From: Candidatus Bathyarchaeota archaeon BA1
GTDB taxonomy: Archaea > Thermoproteota > Bathyarchaeia > Bathyarchaeales > Bathyarchaeaceae
Direction of reading: 5' to 3'
Length of the DNA: 28,240 nt
Assembly (NCBI GenBank): GCA_001399805.1
Contig: LIHJ01000016.1
Coordinates: forward strand, 1 to 28,240
Both the position numbers and the translations under genes were made by a program. Below the pieces are notes generated by a model, which ran no database searches, had not been told where the DNA came from, and worked only from the letters and a program-made list of their open reading frames with translations. This document shows, piece after piece, positions 1 through 8,763 of this stretch. Every line of letters begins with the position of its first letter. Within the stretch, counting starts at the first letter, position 1.

Positions 1-1
1 T

Positions 2-97
2 ATTTTAACAGAAAAAATTGAGGTGGTTGAGCCAACCTTAGAAGACGTGTTTGTTAATCTCACTGGAAGGACACTTAAAGAGGGTGAAGAAGCATGA
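2..97 (+). CDS. ABC transporter ATP-binding protein, C-terminal end only
   Basis: Only the last 31 codons are in the window. They read through in frame 2 and contain EPTLEDVFVNLTGR, the usual C-terminal signature of ATPases that pair with ABC-2 type exporters. The protein would hydrolyse ATP on the cytoplasmic face to drive its membrane partner. The stop TGA overlaps the ATG of the permease (ATGA at 94-97), so the two are translationally coupled in one operon. The substrate cannot be told; drug or lipid export is common for the family. Confidence 0.8.
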   Translation: MLTEKIEVVEPTLEDVFVNLTGRTLKEGEEA

Positions 98-1258
98 ATC
101 CGCTCTTAGGAATAGCAATAAAAGATGTTAAGACCTTTTTAAGAGAGAAAGAAGCGCTGTTTTGGACAATAGCTCTTCCATTTTTAATGATGCTTTTATT
201 CACCGCATTTTCGGAAGAGAGACACCCTTTACAGCCAAAATAGGAATTGTAGATATGGACAAAACGGAGCTGACAAACAGCGTCATACAAGCCTTTAACC
301 AAACCGACATTTTCGGCGTCAAAATTATAGAAGGCAAAGAGCAAGCAATCAACTCATTAAGGGCTGGAGACGTAAACGCGGTTCTCTTACTTCCTAAAGA
401 TTTCCAATCTAACATCACAATGGGAAAAAGTACCCACGCGATGCTCAACATTGATGAAACTAACCCAAATTTGCACAGATTATTAGGGCTGCGATTCAAG
501 GCCTTTTTTCAGAGTTTAATGAAAGATTAAGGTCTGAGTGGAGATACCTTCCTGTTGACGTAAGGGAGTTTGCGGAAGCCTTTGCGAAGCCCGTATCCCT
601 CACTGAGGAGGCAACCTTCAAAAGAGCAGCTAAGGGATATAAAGAAACGATACTTCCCGGAATTCTCGCATACCCCTTCCTGTTTTCCAGCATGGCAGGT
701 GCAACGGGCGCAATGGTTGAGGAAAGACTGAAAGGAACCTTGAAAGGGATAAGGGCATCCCCAATAAGTCCTCTTTCTATGCTATGGGGCAAAACACTGG
801 CAGCTCTAGCATTGACAGCCATATCCATTTTACTACTGGCTTCCCTCGCCTTCATTTTGCTAAATCCTAACGTCGATTGGAACATACCGCTACTGGCGCC
901 AGTTATGTTTTTAGGCTCAATAAATGGGATAGCGATTGGGCTTCTCATATCATCGATAGCAAGATCACCAACCGGAGCAAACGGAGCGGCAGTAACCATA
1001 GGAATTGTTCTTCAATTCTTCATAGGCATGTACTTCTCAGTGGAATTTCTCCCCGAATACCTCCAATCAATCAGCAGAATTGTTCCAATGACCTACGCAG
1101 CGAGCGCCATGAGAGCAATAATGTTAAAGGATGCGGTTTTCAGTGAAGTATATTCAACAATGGCAATACTTCTAACATCGGCCATAATTCTGTACTCTGC
1201 TGGGCAATCTTATATAGAAGGTGGGTCGAAAAAGAGTAGGCTCCAAAGCGTGCGCTGA
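94..1258 (+). pseudogene. ABC-2 type permease, interrupted by two frameshifts
   Basis: This is the membrane subunit paired with the ATPase just upstream. Three frames are needed. The start at 94 gives a cytoplasmic N-terminus and TM1. A shift at the T run 208-211 leads into the soluble segment with FTAKIGIVDMDK. A second shift at 470-472 leads into a segment containing MVEERLKGTLKGIRASP followed by about five hydrophobic helices, typical of ABC2_membrane_3 permeases. Joined, the product is about 389 residues, the normal family length. Both shifts are corrected by adding one T to a T run. It may be a decaying gene, a sequencing artefact, or less likely programmed -1 frameshifting: the second site reads A_AAT_TTG, which fits the X_XXY_YYZ pattern. 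Confidence 0.8.
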
Positions 1259-1592
1259 GCCTCTTCAACGGTTAGACCTTCAGCCCTTCACTGATGCCTC
1301 AGCCATCTAAACATCCGTTCAAGGCTGTTGGGAAGTCTAGCCTAAGCTCCTGAGTATCCCTTTCCACATGTTTCTTGGCCCTTCGAGCCTTTTGCAGGAA
1401 GTTGCTGAATGATACCCCCTATTGTTCTTGATACCCCCCTACGTTTTTTGGGTTAGGAAGACGCCGCTGATTGCCCCGATTAAACCAGCAATAGCCGCCG
1501 AGACCTTACTGTTCCACGTCCCCAAACAATCAAATGCACGATTTCGAGGGCTGCGAGGCGTGGTTCTCGTCAATGCCGTTTTAATGATGCCC
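1259..1592. other. Gene-poor stretch with remnants and a GT-rich tandem motif
   Basis: There is no convincing intact gene here. On the minus strand, about 1299-1414 encodes a short basic peptide containing FLQKARRAKKHVERD that stops at 1299. A second reading frame at 1439-1624 ends in a hydrophobic stretch (AAIAGLIGAISGVF). Both look like pieces of dead genes, but I cannot assign families. On the minus strand 1411-1450 carries two copies of TAGGGGG(G)TATC about 20 bp apart, related to a sequence at 27561-27597. Confidence 0.4.
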
Positions 1593-1802
1593 TTATTTAT
1601 CAAGGTCAAAAGCTGTAAGCGCATGGAACGCGCTTATATCAATGCTTCTAAGTTCACCCTTATCAGGGTCTATATAAGGTCGGTTGTTTATTACACTCCA
1701 TTCTTCGCTCTCAAGGCTCGCCGAAACTTCGATTTCTAAGGGAAAACTAGATTTTTCTATCTCTTCTATAAGATAATCCTTAAGCTCTTTGTTGGTGGGC
1801 AT
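1593..1802 (-). pseudogene. Short ORF resembling the N-terminus of a restriction-endonuclease-fold protein
   Basis: This ORF has 69 codons. The pattern of an N-terminal helix, then FPLEIEVSASLE, a tryptophan, and an acidic RSIDISAF strand resembles the start of small archaeal proteins with a PD-(D/E)xK-like fold, in which a longer domain normally follows. Here the frame ends soon after the putative active-site strand, so it is probably a truncated relic. It lies downstream of the tRNA-Leu gene on the same strand. The family call is a pattern impression only, and a genuine small protein is possible. Confidence 0.35.
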
Positions 1803-1829
1803 GTTCTAATTCAACCAAACCTCGATAGA

Positions 1830-1932
1830 TGGTGCAGGGGGTGGGATTTGAACCCACGAAGCCCTACGGCATAGGATCTTGAGTCCTACGCATGTGGCCA
1901 TTGAAAGCTTGACCTAGCTCTGCCACCCCTGC
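1830..1932 (-). tRNA. tRNA-Leu (anticodon CAA), with probable D-arm intron
   Basis: On the minus strand the acceptor GCAGGGG pairs with CCCCTGC, followed by discriminator A and an encoded CCA (1830-1832). The anticodon stem TAGGA/TCCTA encloses CTCAAGA, giving anticodon CAA. The long variable arm (GCC/GGC stem) is the class II mark of tRNA-Leu. The T arm is GTGGG-TTCAAAT-CCCAC. The gene is about 100 nt without CCA, roughly 15 nt too long. The surplus (CTTTCAATGGCCACA) falls between the D loop and the 3' half of the D stem (GCA/TGC). Removing it gives a normal 85-nt tRNA, so a small non-canonical intron is inferred. Confidence 0.9.
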
Positions 1933-2039
1933 ACCTCATCATCTTTCTAAACTCTCTTCGCTCCTATTAATCTTTTTAATGGTGGTAACTTTGATGCATG
2001 AATCTTTAAAGGAACATATTTTCATTAGATTTAGCATGT

Positions 2040-2474
2040 TTATTCTCTCTTTCGTGTGCGCATGGCATCCAGTATTCGTCTGCTTCGCTCGGAAAGATAT
2101 CCATGTAGGATTTCGTCCTTTTCTAGGGCCTTCCTCGCGTCGTCTAGGCTCATTAGTTGGATCAGCTGATCCGTGAAGGTGCCCTCGTCGAAGATGGAGC
2201 CCCTCATCCTATCCTCAAGCGATATTATTTCCTTAGACTTGAGCTCGCTGAGGGCTGTGTCCAAGCTGTGTGAGTCTATCGTTTCAGCTCTGCTGAGGAA
2301 CTCGTAGAGTTTTGCGAGGTCCATGAAGAGCTCGCTCCTCCAGCATACTCCCTTATAAACCACCAGCACCCGAATCAGATCAGCCATCAGACGGCTAATC
2401 CTGCTTTTCCTTTCATTTGCGAGTACGTCAGCGATCTTCCAAATGATTTGCGACGTGTCACCTACCCACCGCAC
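2040..2474 (-). CDS. Hypothetical helical protein, possibly winged-helix
   Basis: This is a 144-residue soluble, largely helical, charged protein starting at a GTG. The central part (LIRVLVVYKGVCW...SALSELKSKEIISLED) has the rhythm of a helix-turn-helix followed by a wing, so a DNA-binding or adaptor role is possible. There is no catalytic motif, signal peptide or TM segment. I do not recognise the family. It is followed by tRNA-Leu on the same strand and preceded by the deoxyribosyltransferase-like gene, with about 60 bp between them. Confidence 0.65.
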   Translation of the reverse strand: MRWVGDTSQIIWKIADVLANERKSRISRLMADLIRVLVVYKGVCWRSELFMDLAKLYEFLSRAETIDSHSLDTALSELKSKEIISLEDRMRGSIFDEGTFTDQLIQLMSLDDARKALEKDEILHGYLSERSRRILDAMRTRKRE

Positions 2475-2534
2475 AACATTATCTTATTAGGCACATATTA
2501 AGTAGCTTTTTTCTAAATCCAACGTGATGGATGA

Positions 2535-2942
2535 CTAGCCGCTTTTCGCCACCTCAATTAATCGGTCTAAGGTCATGACCTCTTTTATCAGGCTCATAAC
2601 GGCTAAGTCATCCATTGGTTCTGAGGCGTAGATGAGTTTCTTTTTTGCGATGGCATAGCCCATATCCAAGAGCGTGCTCTTCCCCACATAGCCACCCTTA
2701 TTCACAACATAAATAATGTCACACTCATTTATTCGTTCAAAACAACGCAATGTGGCTTCATGTGCGTCCTTCATTAACGCCTCTCCTGATGGAGGAGTCA
2801 AAAACTTTGATGGCTCCTGCGGGTCTCGATATTGGGACGGCTGAGGCACGATGCAATCTATCCCAGCGGAGTCAAGTCTCCTTTTGATGTTCAGCATCTC
2901 ATCATAAAATTTGAAGCTGCCAATGAGGCAAACCCTCTTCAT
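2535..2942 (-). CDS. Nucleoside 2-deoxyribosyltransferase-like protein
   Basis: This 135-residue protein has a Rossmann-like start (KRVCLIGSFKFYDEM) and the segment CDIIYVVNKGGYVGKSTLLD followed by MGYAIAKKK. That segment matches the G-x-x-G-x-S/T-x-x-D/E-x-GYA signature of the nucleoside 2-deoxyribosyltransferase/N-glycosidase superfamily. Members cleave or exchange the N-glycosidic bond of nucleosides or nucleotides. The substrate is unknown, and many archaeal homologues are uncharacterised. It lies about 50 bp downstream of the UMP kinase gene on the same strand, which suits a pyrimidine nucleotide role or a short operon. The length is normal for the single-domain family. Confidence 0.65.
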   Translation of the reverse strand: MKRVCLIGSFKFYDEMLNIKRRLDSAGIDCIVPQPSQYRDPQEPSKFLTPPSGEALMKDAHEATLRCFERINECDIIYVVNKGGYVGKSTLLDMGYAIAKKKLIYASEPMDDLAVMSLIKEVMTLDRLIEVAKSG

Positions 2943-2990
2943 CCGTACACTCCCAAAATTTTCAGCTATATATGTTCAGTTAACTTATGG

Positions 2991-3674
2991 TCATTGAATT
3001 ATTGTTCCGACCTTTTCCCCTTTCACCACTAACGTGACATTTTCTGGCTTAAACCCATTCACTATGATCGTCTTTGTCCTCTTCCTCTGGAGGGTTCGAA
3101 CCGCCTCGGGGTCGAGGATCTGGTGTATCCCAACCTTATGCCTATCCTCCTCAAATAATTGAAGTAGGTCATCGAAGCTGAGCGTATCAATTTTTTTGGC
3201 GTCTAGGTATTTCTTTGGATCCTTCGTGTAGATGCCATTTTGATCTGTGGCCTTCACCAATAGATCAGCTCTAATTTCCTCTGCGATCATCGCAGCTATC
3301 GCATCTGTGGTCATCCCAGGCTTTACGCCCCCCATCACCACGATTTTCCCATTCTTTAATAAGCTAACAGCCTCACCTACCAATTTGGGTATTCTCTCAG
3401 CTGCTAAGTCACCCAACTTTAAGGCCAGCAATTGAGCGAAAAGCCTTGTGACGGAGATTGCAACCTCATCCTGTTTCGGCTCACTTAAGCCCATCTCCCT
3501 AGCCATCTCAATAAAGTCTCGAGCCACGGAGCCGCCGCCTACCACCACGATGAGTTCGTGCCCCCGTCTCCTCAAATCCATGAGCAAATCCGCATATTCG
3601 CTAAGGAGCTTGGGGTTTGGAGGTGAAGCCACCACAGCGCCGCCAATGCGAATCACTATCTTCATGAAAGCCAT
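2991..3674 (-). CDS. pyrH: UMP kinase, archaeal type
   Basis: This amino-acid-kinase fold enzyme phosphorylates UMP to UDP with ATP in pyrimidine nucleotide synthesis. It has 227 residues, the usual archaeal length. It shows the N-terminal IRIGGAVVASP glycine loop, VVVGGGSVARDFI for phosphate binding, a GMTTDAIAAMIAEE segment, and the ATDQNGIYTKDPKK nucleotide-binding loop typical of archaeal PyrH. The start at 3674 is supported by GAGGT five bases upstream; a second ATG three codons in (MKIVIRIGG) is also possible. It is divergent from the MBL-fold gene at 3841. Confidence 0.93.
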   Translation of the reverse strand: MAFMKIVIRIGGAVVASPPNPKLLSEYADLLMDLRRRGHELIVVVGGGSVARDFIEMAREMGLSEPKQDEVAISVTRLFAQLLALKLGDLAAERIPKLVGEAVSLLKNGKIVVMGGVKPGMTTDAIAAMIAEEIRADLLVKATDQNGIYTKDPKKYLDAKKIDTLSFDDLLQLFEEDRHKVGIHQILDPEAVRTLQRKRTKTIIVNGFKPENVTLVVKGEKVGTIIQ

Positions 3675-3812
3675 CCCAACCTCTTGTTAATGTTAAATGC
3701 GTAACCCGATAAAAAACCATCGCCAAGCCGTTTAGAGTAAACCCAGGAAGATATGGGAATGCCTGTTCACGTGTCCTATTTCACTGAGATGCGAAACAAC
3801 AAATTAGAGTGG

Positions 3813-3820
3813 ATTTAATA
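3813..3820 (+). promoter_or_regulatory. TATA box of the MBL-fold hydrolase gene
   Basis: ATTTAATA is centred about 24 bases upstream of the ATG at 3841, the spacing expected when transcription starts at or next to the start codon. This suggests a leaderless mRNA. Confidence 0.5.
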
Positions 3821-3840
3821 ACAATTTCCCGAATTTATGT

Positions 3841-4704
3841 ATGAGAGGGAGACGTGTGGCTGGAATTGAATTGGTCTTATTAGGCACGGGTGGGGGGAGG
3901 TTCTCAACCATAACTCAAAAGCGTAGAACCGGCGGGGTTCGCGTCCTCTCCAAGACCCTTAACATGCATTTGGACCCGGGTCCTGGCGCCCTAGTATACT
4001 CATTGGGTATGGGGTTAGATCCTCAAAAAATCATGGCGGTGTTGGTCTCTCACTCTCATCCTGATCATTACACGGATTCAGAGGTTCTTATTGAAGCCAT
4101 GACTCGCGGGATGACCAAGAGAAGGGGGGTCTTGGCTGCGTCTCACAGCGTTTTGATCGGCAATGAGGTGTGTGGTCCCTCGATTTCTAGGTATCATCAG
4201 CGAGTGCCCGAGAGAGTGATAGAGGCGAAGCCTGGTGTGTCCTTCAACATTGGCGATATAGATATTCTTACCACCGAGGCTAGGCACACGGACCCGGACA
4301 CCGTTGGATTCCGATTAGAAACCCGAAGTGTTGGGGATATCGCCTACACCTCAGACACTGAGTTCTTTGAGGGCGTTGGAAAACAGTACGAGGGGGTTAG
4401 GCTCCTTCTGCTCTGCGCGATGAGGCCATCGGGTAGGCCCTGGAAGGGACACATGACCACCGACGACGCCATAAACATCGTGGGGGAGGCCCGCCCCGAG
4501 GTGGCGGTGATCACCCACCTCGGCATGCAGATGATCTTTAAGGGACCAGCAAATGAAGCCAAACTGATCGAGCAGAGAACTGGGGTTCCCACGTTAGCGG
4601 CTATAGATGGGATGCGCATCAACGTGGGCGAGAAGATCCGGATCCAAACACCAAAGAGAGGACAACGAGCCTTAGAGGATTTTCTAGAATCGACTAAAAT
4701 TTAA
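3841..4704 (+). CDS. MBL-fold metallohydrolase
   Basis: This 287-residue beta-lactamase-fold hydrolase has the HxHxDH metal motif as HSHPDH at residues 71-76. Further likely ligands are His149 (ARHTDPD), Asp172 (YTSDTEF), His204 (WKGHMT) and His226 (ITHLGM), so both metal sites appear complete. The arrangement resembles the RNase Z/phosphodiesterase side of the superfamily, but RNase Z's extended arm is not evident and the substrate is unknown. The first ATG is chosen because a TATA box sits at leaderless distance. A GTG at 3856, preceded by GAGGGAG, is an alternative. The gene is followed by valS about 50 bp downstream and may be co-transcribed. Confidence 0.85.
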   Translation: MRGRRVAGIELVLLGTGGGRFSTITQKRRTGGVRVLSKTLNMHLDPGPGALVYSLGMGLDPQKIMAVLVSHSHPDHYTDSEVLIEAMTRGMTKRRGVLAASHSVLIGNEVCGPSISRYHQRVPERVIEAKPGVSFNIGDIDILTTEARHTDPDTVGFRLETRSVGDIAYTSDTEFFEGVGKQYEGVRLLLLCAMRPSGRPWKGHMTTDDAINIVGEARPEVAVITHLGMQMIFKGPANEAKLIEQRTGVPTLAAIDGMRINVGEKIRIQTPKRGQRALEDFLESTKI

Positions 4705-4757
4705 TTATCTTGTATGCCTATCTTCTAACTTTAGGAAGTTATTGAGGGACTTGGCAA

Positions 4758-7211
4758 ATGAGGAGACTGCCCAAGGAATTCAACATCCTCCAAATTGAGG
4801 AGAAGTGGCAAAGGAGATGGGAAGAGATGGGCATATATCGTTATGATTGGGGAGATGTCCAGCGCCCCGTTTATAGCATCAACACCCCACCACCCTACCC
4901 ATCCGGCGACTTCCACATGGGCAACGTCCTCAATTGGACATACTTCGATATCGTGGCTCGGTTCAAGAGGATGAGGGGACACAACGTTCATTTCCCTCAG
5001 GGCTGGGATTGCCACGGCCTACCCACAGAGGTGGAAGCCGAGGAGTACTATGGGATCAAGAAGACCGAGGTGCCACCGGAAGAGTTTAGGAGGCTTTGCG
5101 AGAGTTTTGTGAACAAATACATCGGAATAATGAAAAATGCCATAATCCGCCTCGGATGCTCCATTGACTGGGCCACCGAGTATAAGACCATGGACCCCGA
5201 CTACTGGAGAAAGACCCAGCTCTCCTTCATCCTCCTTCACAAGAAGGGGTTCATTTATCAGGGTACCCACGCCATCAACTGGTGCCCCAGATGTGAGACA
5301 GCCATCGCAGACGCTGAGGTGGAGCATGAAACAAGGGAGGGGACCCTCTACTACATCAAGTTTGAATTAGAGAAGGAGAGGTTCTTGACGGTAGCCACCA
5401 CTCGACCAGAGCTCCTGCCCGCCTGCGTCACTGTCGCGGTGCACCCCAACGACGAGCGCTACCAACAACATTTGGGGAGGGAGATCCATGTGCCTATCGC
5501 CGGAAGGAAGGTGAGGGTCATCGCTGAGGAGATGGTAGATCCCTCCTTTGGAACAGGCGTGGTGATGATCTGCACCTATGGCGATAAGGCAGATGTAAGG
5601 TGTGTCGCAAAACATCACCTGCCAATCATCATGTGTATCAATGAAACGGGAAAAATGAATGAGAAAGCCGGAAAATACGCTGGGTTAACCGTGAACGAAG
5701 CCAAGCAAGTCATGGCAAGAGACCTGGAGACCGCTGGCCTATTGGAAAAGAGGGAAAGGATCCAACAGGAGGTGGGGGTCTGTTGGAGGTGCAAAACGCC
5801 CATCGAAATCTTGGAGCGGAAGCAGTGGTTCATGAAAACACGTAGGCTGACCGATGATGTGGAGAAGAACTCACGGGAAATTACATGGTACCCAGACTAC
5901 ATGAAGACGCGTTTGATAGATTGGGCGAGGTCACTGGATTGGGACTGGGTGATCTCAAGACAGAGGGTTTTCGCCACCCCTATCCCGATATGGTATTGTG
6001 AAAAATGTGGGGAAATCATCGTTGCTGAGCCTGATTGGGTTCCAATAGACCCCAGGAGAGAGAGCCCAAAGATTGATAGGTGCCCAAAATGCGGGTTTAA
6101 CGGTTTCACCCCTGAGACAGACGTGTTGGACACATGGTTTGATTCCTCCATCTCATGCGCTGTTCACGCGGGCTGGCCGGATCGAGGGGATTGGAGGAGG
6201 CTCTTCCCATCTGATCTACACACCTCGGGCTTTGACATCATCCGTACCTGGGCGTACTACCTCATGGTTCGGCATCTGGCATTGTTTGAAGAGAAGCCCT
6301 TTAAGCGTTGTTTAATCAATGGTATGGTCTTGGGGAGCGATGGGAGAAAGATGAGCAAATCCCTCGGCAACTACATAGCCACCCCTGAAGTTTTTAGTAA
6401 GTATGGGGCTGACGCTGCACGACAGTGGGCTGCCAGCGGGGGGGCAACTGGTTCGGACATACCCTTCCGTTGGTCAGATGTTGAATATGGATGGAGATTT
6501 CTAATAAAGCTGTGGAACGCCGCCCGCTTCGCCAGCCTACACCTACAAAGCTATGCCCCGCAGGAAAAGATGGAGCTAGGGCTTCTAGATAGGTGGTTGC
6601 TTAGCAAGCTGGAAAAAACAACTCAACGAGTGACCGAAGCCCTTGAAAACTGCCAATTTAACATAGCGATCGAGGAGTTTAGAAGTTTCACCTGGCATGT
6701 GCTCTGCGATTCCTACATTGAGGCGACAAAACATCGCCTGTACAAACCTGAGGCATACGGCGAAGAAAAGAAAATGGCCACGCAACACACTTTATACACG
6801 GCCATTTATGCGTTACTACGGCTCCTCGCACCCATCTCCCCACACATAGCGGAGGAGATATACCAAGCCATGTACGCAAGGAACAAGGGCCACAAAAGCA
6901 TCCACGTTTCTCCATGGCCAGCCCCGGATAAGGAGAGGATCGATGAGGAGGCGGAGGAATGCGGCGACCTGATTATGGAGGTGATAGGGGAGATCCGAAG
7001 GGACAAGGCGGGGAGGAGGATACCGTTGAACGCCCCCATCAAGAAACTGACCATTTACGCAGGAAGCAAAAAGAGTGCTCACATTTTGGATCAGGCAGTG
7101 GAGGACATTGCGGGAACCTGCAAGACCGTGGGCATCGAGATCTCGCCGAAGAAGGGTGAGGGCAGACCGATAAGGGGATACCCCAGCATCCAGTTTATTG
7201 CCGAATACTAA
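4758..7211 (+). CDS. valS: Valyl-tRNA synthetase
   Basis: This class I aminoacyl-tRNA synthetase charges tRNA-Val. It has 817 residues, normal for archaeal ValRS. The HIGH-equivalent is HMGN (53-56) within NTPPPYPSGDFHMGN, and the KMSKS motif is exact at about 531-535. Between them lie the editing domain (TTRPELLPACVTVAVHP) and several CxxC pairs (CPRC, CWRC, CEKC, CPKC), consistent with the zinc ribbons of archaeal ValRS. The C-terminal anticodon-binding helical domain follows, and no coiled-coil tail is obvious. The reading frame is intact over 2.4 kb, which matters when judging frameshifts elsewhere. It ends convergently with aRF1, with a 4-bp overlap. Confidence 0.96.
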   Translation: MRRLPKEFNILQIEEKWQRRWEEMGIYRYDWGDVQRPVYSINTPPPYPSGDFHMGNVLNWTYFDIVARFKRMRGHNVHFPQGWDCHGLPTEVEAEEYYGIKKTEVPPEEFRRLCESFVNKYIGIMKNAIIRLGCSIDWATEYKTMDPDYWRKTQLSFILLHKKGFIYQGTHAINWCPRCETAIADAEVEHETREGTLYYIKFELEKERFLTVATTRPELLPACVTVAVHPNDERYQQHLGREIHVPIAGRKVRVIAEEMVDPSFGTGVVMICTYGDKADVRCVAKHHLPIIMCINETGKMNEKAGKYAGLTVNEAKQVMARDLETAGLLEKRERIQQEVGVCWRCKTPIEILERKQWFMKTRRLTDDVEKNSREITWYPDYMKTRLIDWARSLDWDWVISRQRVFATPIPIWYCEKCGEIIVAEPDWVPIDPRRESPKIDRCPKCGFNGFTPETDVLDTWFDSSISCAVHAGWPDRGDWRRLFPSDLHTSGFDIIRTWAYYLMVRHLALFEEKPFKRCLINGMVLGSDGRKMSKSLGNYIATPEVFSKYGADAARQWAASGGATGSDIPFRWSDVEYGWRFLIKLWNAARFASLHLQSYAPQEKMELGLLDRWLLSKLEKTTQRVTEALENCQFNIAIEEFRSFTWHVLCDSYIEATKHRLYKPEAYGEEKKMATQHTLYTAIYALLRLLAPISPHIAEEIYQAMYARNKGHKSIHVSPWPAPDKERIDEEAEECGDLIMEVIGEIRRDKAGRRIPLNAPIKKLTIYAGSKKSAHILDQAVEDIAGTCKTVGIEISPKKGEGRPIRGYPSIQFIAEY

Positions 7212-8491
7212 CCTGGAGGTTTGAAGCGAAGGGTGGCTGCAATTCCGCCGAAGGAGTTCTTCAGCATCTGCCCCTCCTCGGTTTCGGTGGATATGATCTC
7301 CACACTGGCGCCGACATGCTCAGCCAACTCAGCCAGGTCCTCGATTAGCTCCTTGACCTCTGCTATGCATAGGGCGGGGGCTGTGCACTTTGGGCATGGT
7401 TTTCCGCTGAGGCTTTGCTCATAGCGGAGGAGCGCCTGACTCTTCATCGTCTCGTGTTTGGTGTAGTCACAGGCATCGCATTTCACCGTGACCCGAGCCA
7501 CGTCGAGGCCCTCAGACAATAGCAGGGTTTTTACGGCTCCCATTTCTAGTGCTCGTTTCACCTCGCTTTCACCATAGGTGGCTAGGCCAGTGTCATGCCC
7601 GATTTCATAGAGGAACTCTTGTATGATCCTCTTTTCCTCCACGTAGCGGACGCGACGCAGAACCTCGGGGGCCCTCTCCACCACCTCCTCCACACCTTGT
7701 TCGCTCACGTACGCCGTGTCGATGGTGGCGATGATCCTGTCCTTCAGTTGGTAATGGAGGTGATCTCCCTTTTCAAAGTCGTATTTGGTGGGCCCCGGTC
7801 CACCAATCATTATCCCCTTCAAGTTTTCTATTGGTAAGAAGATGTCATTGGCGTGCTCCCCGATGCGCTTGTAGTAGCTTAGGAGGTGGGCCTCCCGCAG
7901 TCGCTCGAATCTCCTGGCGGATTGACCGCCCGCTCGGTGTTTTCCGGGCACGCCAGAGGTGATCTCTTCAATAATTTCGAGGCGTCTCCCCTGGAGGAGG
8001 GCGAAGGTGGTGGCGCTTGAGTCTATCACCATGATCCCATAAGTTTCCCTCTCCTTAAGAAGGTCCTGCAGATGCTCGATGTGGAATCTGGCGTCACAGC
8101 GGTAGAGGTAAATGTGGATGGGTTCGGGTGGGGTGATCACGTACATCTCGATCCTTTCGCTCCCTGGTCCGTCTTGCGGGATGGCACCGCAAAAAAGGAC
8201 TAAGCCGTTTTCCGGAACCTCCTTGAAGAGCTTGAGGCGCTGCATCACCTTCACTATCGCGTCCTGAACATTCCTACGCGTGGTGTCCGATTTGATGTTG
8301 GAGGCGGTCCCATACTCCTGCCTCAGCATGGCGATGACCTCGCTGACCTGGCGCCCAAGTGGGATATACAGGGAGACGAGCTCTGTGCCCCTTCCTTCCT
8401 TACGGGCGAGTGTCTCCAGTGCCTTTTTCAAGCGAAACCTTTCCAGCGAGGTCCGTTTAGTGGTGCTCATGCCGCCATCCCTACACATCAA
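7208..8491 (-). CDS. prf1: Peptide chain release factor aRF1
   Basis: This archaeal/eukaryal-type class 1 release factor reads all three stop codons and triggers peptidyl-tRNA hydrolysis on the ribosome. All family marks are present: NIKS at 65-68, YRCDARF (YxCxxxF) at 130-136, GGQ at 188-190 inside GKHRAGGQSARRF, and a mini-domain with CDAC...CPKC. The length (427) is typical. The start at 8491 is a TTG. An ATG lies at 8488, and the ATG at 8470 (MSTTKRTS) is preceded by AGGGATGG. The TATA box at 8517-8524 puts the transcription start near 8494, so 8488 (leaderless) or 8470 is likeliest. Confidence 0.96.
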   Translation of the reverse strand: MMCRDGGMSTTKRTSLERFRLKKALETLARKEGRGTELVSLYIPLGRQVSEVIAMLRQEYGTASNIKSDTTRRNVQDAIVKVMQRLKLFKEVPENGLVLFCGAIPQDGPGSERIEMYVITPPEPIHIYLYRCDARFHIEHLQDLLKERETYGIMVIDSSATTFALLQGRRLEIIEEITSGVPGKHRAGGQSARRFERLREAHLLSYYKRIGEHANDIFLPIENLKGIMIGGPGPTKYDFEKGDHLHYQLKDRIIATIDTAYVSEQGVEEVVERAPEVLRRVRYVEEKRIIQEFLYEIGHDTGLATYGESEVKRALEMGAVKTLLLSEGLDVARVTVKCDACDYTKHETMKSQALLRYEQSLSGKPCPKCTAPALCIAEVKELIEDLAELAEHVGASVEIISTETEEGQMLKNSFGGIAATLRFKPPG

Positions 8492-8516
8492 CCGTAAAGC
8501 CTACACGCAACGAAAT

Positions 8517-8524
8517 AGATAAAA
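8517..8524 (-). promoter_or_regulatory. TATA box of the aRF1 gene
   Basis: On the minus strand this reads CTTTTATCTA in context. It lies about 26 bases before position 8494, where transcription would begin just ahead of the release-factor start codons. Confidence 0.45.
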
Positions 8525-8763
8525 GTTGCCGTTTCTACTTGGTGAATTTAAGTCTTAAAAGGATGATAGAAAAATACTTATCGCGGAATTTTCTACTCAC
8601 CACAGGCAAGGAATCGTGTTCATATTAGTCAAGCTTAGCGAAAACAGCAAGCACATTCTTAACTTCATAGGGCGTAGTTCATTTTGGCAACTGGCCAAAA
8701 TTCCTCTGCGGATGAAAGGTTCTCCACCAAGGAAGTCGCAATCAACGTACTCTTTTAAAGTAG
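8525..8763. other. Intergenic stretch with no recognisable gene
   Basis: There is no ORF of convincing composition, no tRNA-like fold and no repeat that I can support in this stretch between the aRF1 promoter and the remnant at 8764. Confidence 0.5.

Noticed and set aside
4344..5327. Several minus-strand ORFs opposite the MBL-fold and valS genes
   Set aside because: They are antisense shadows of two clearly real genes.
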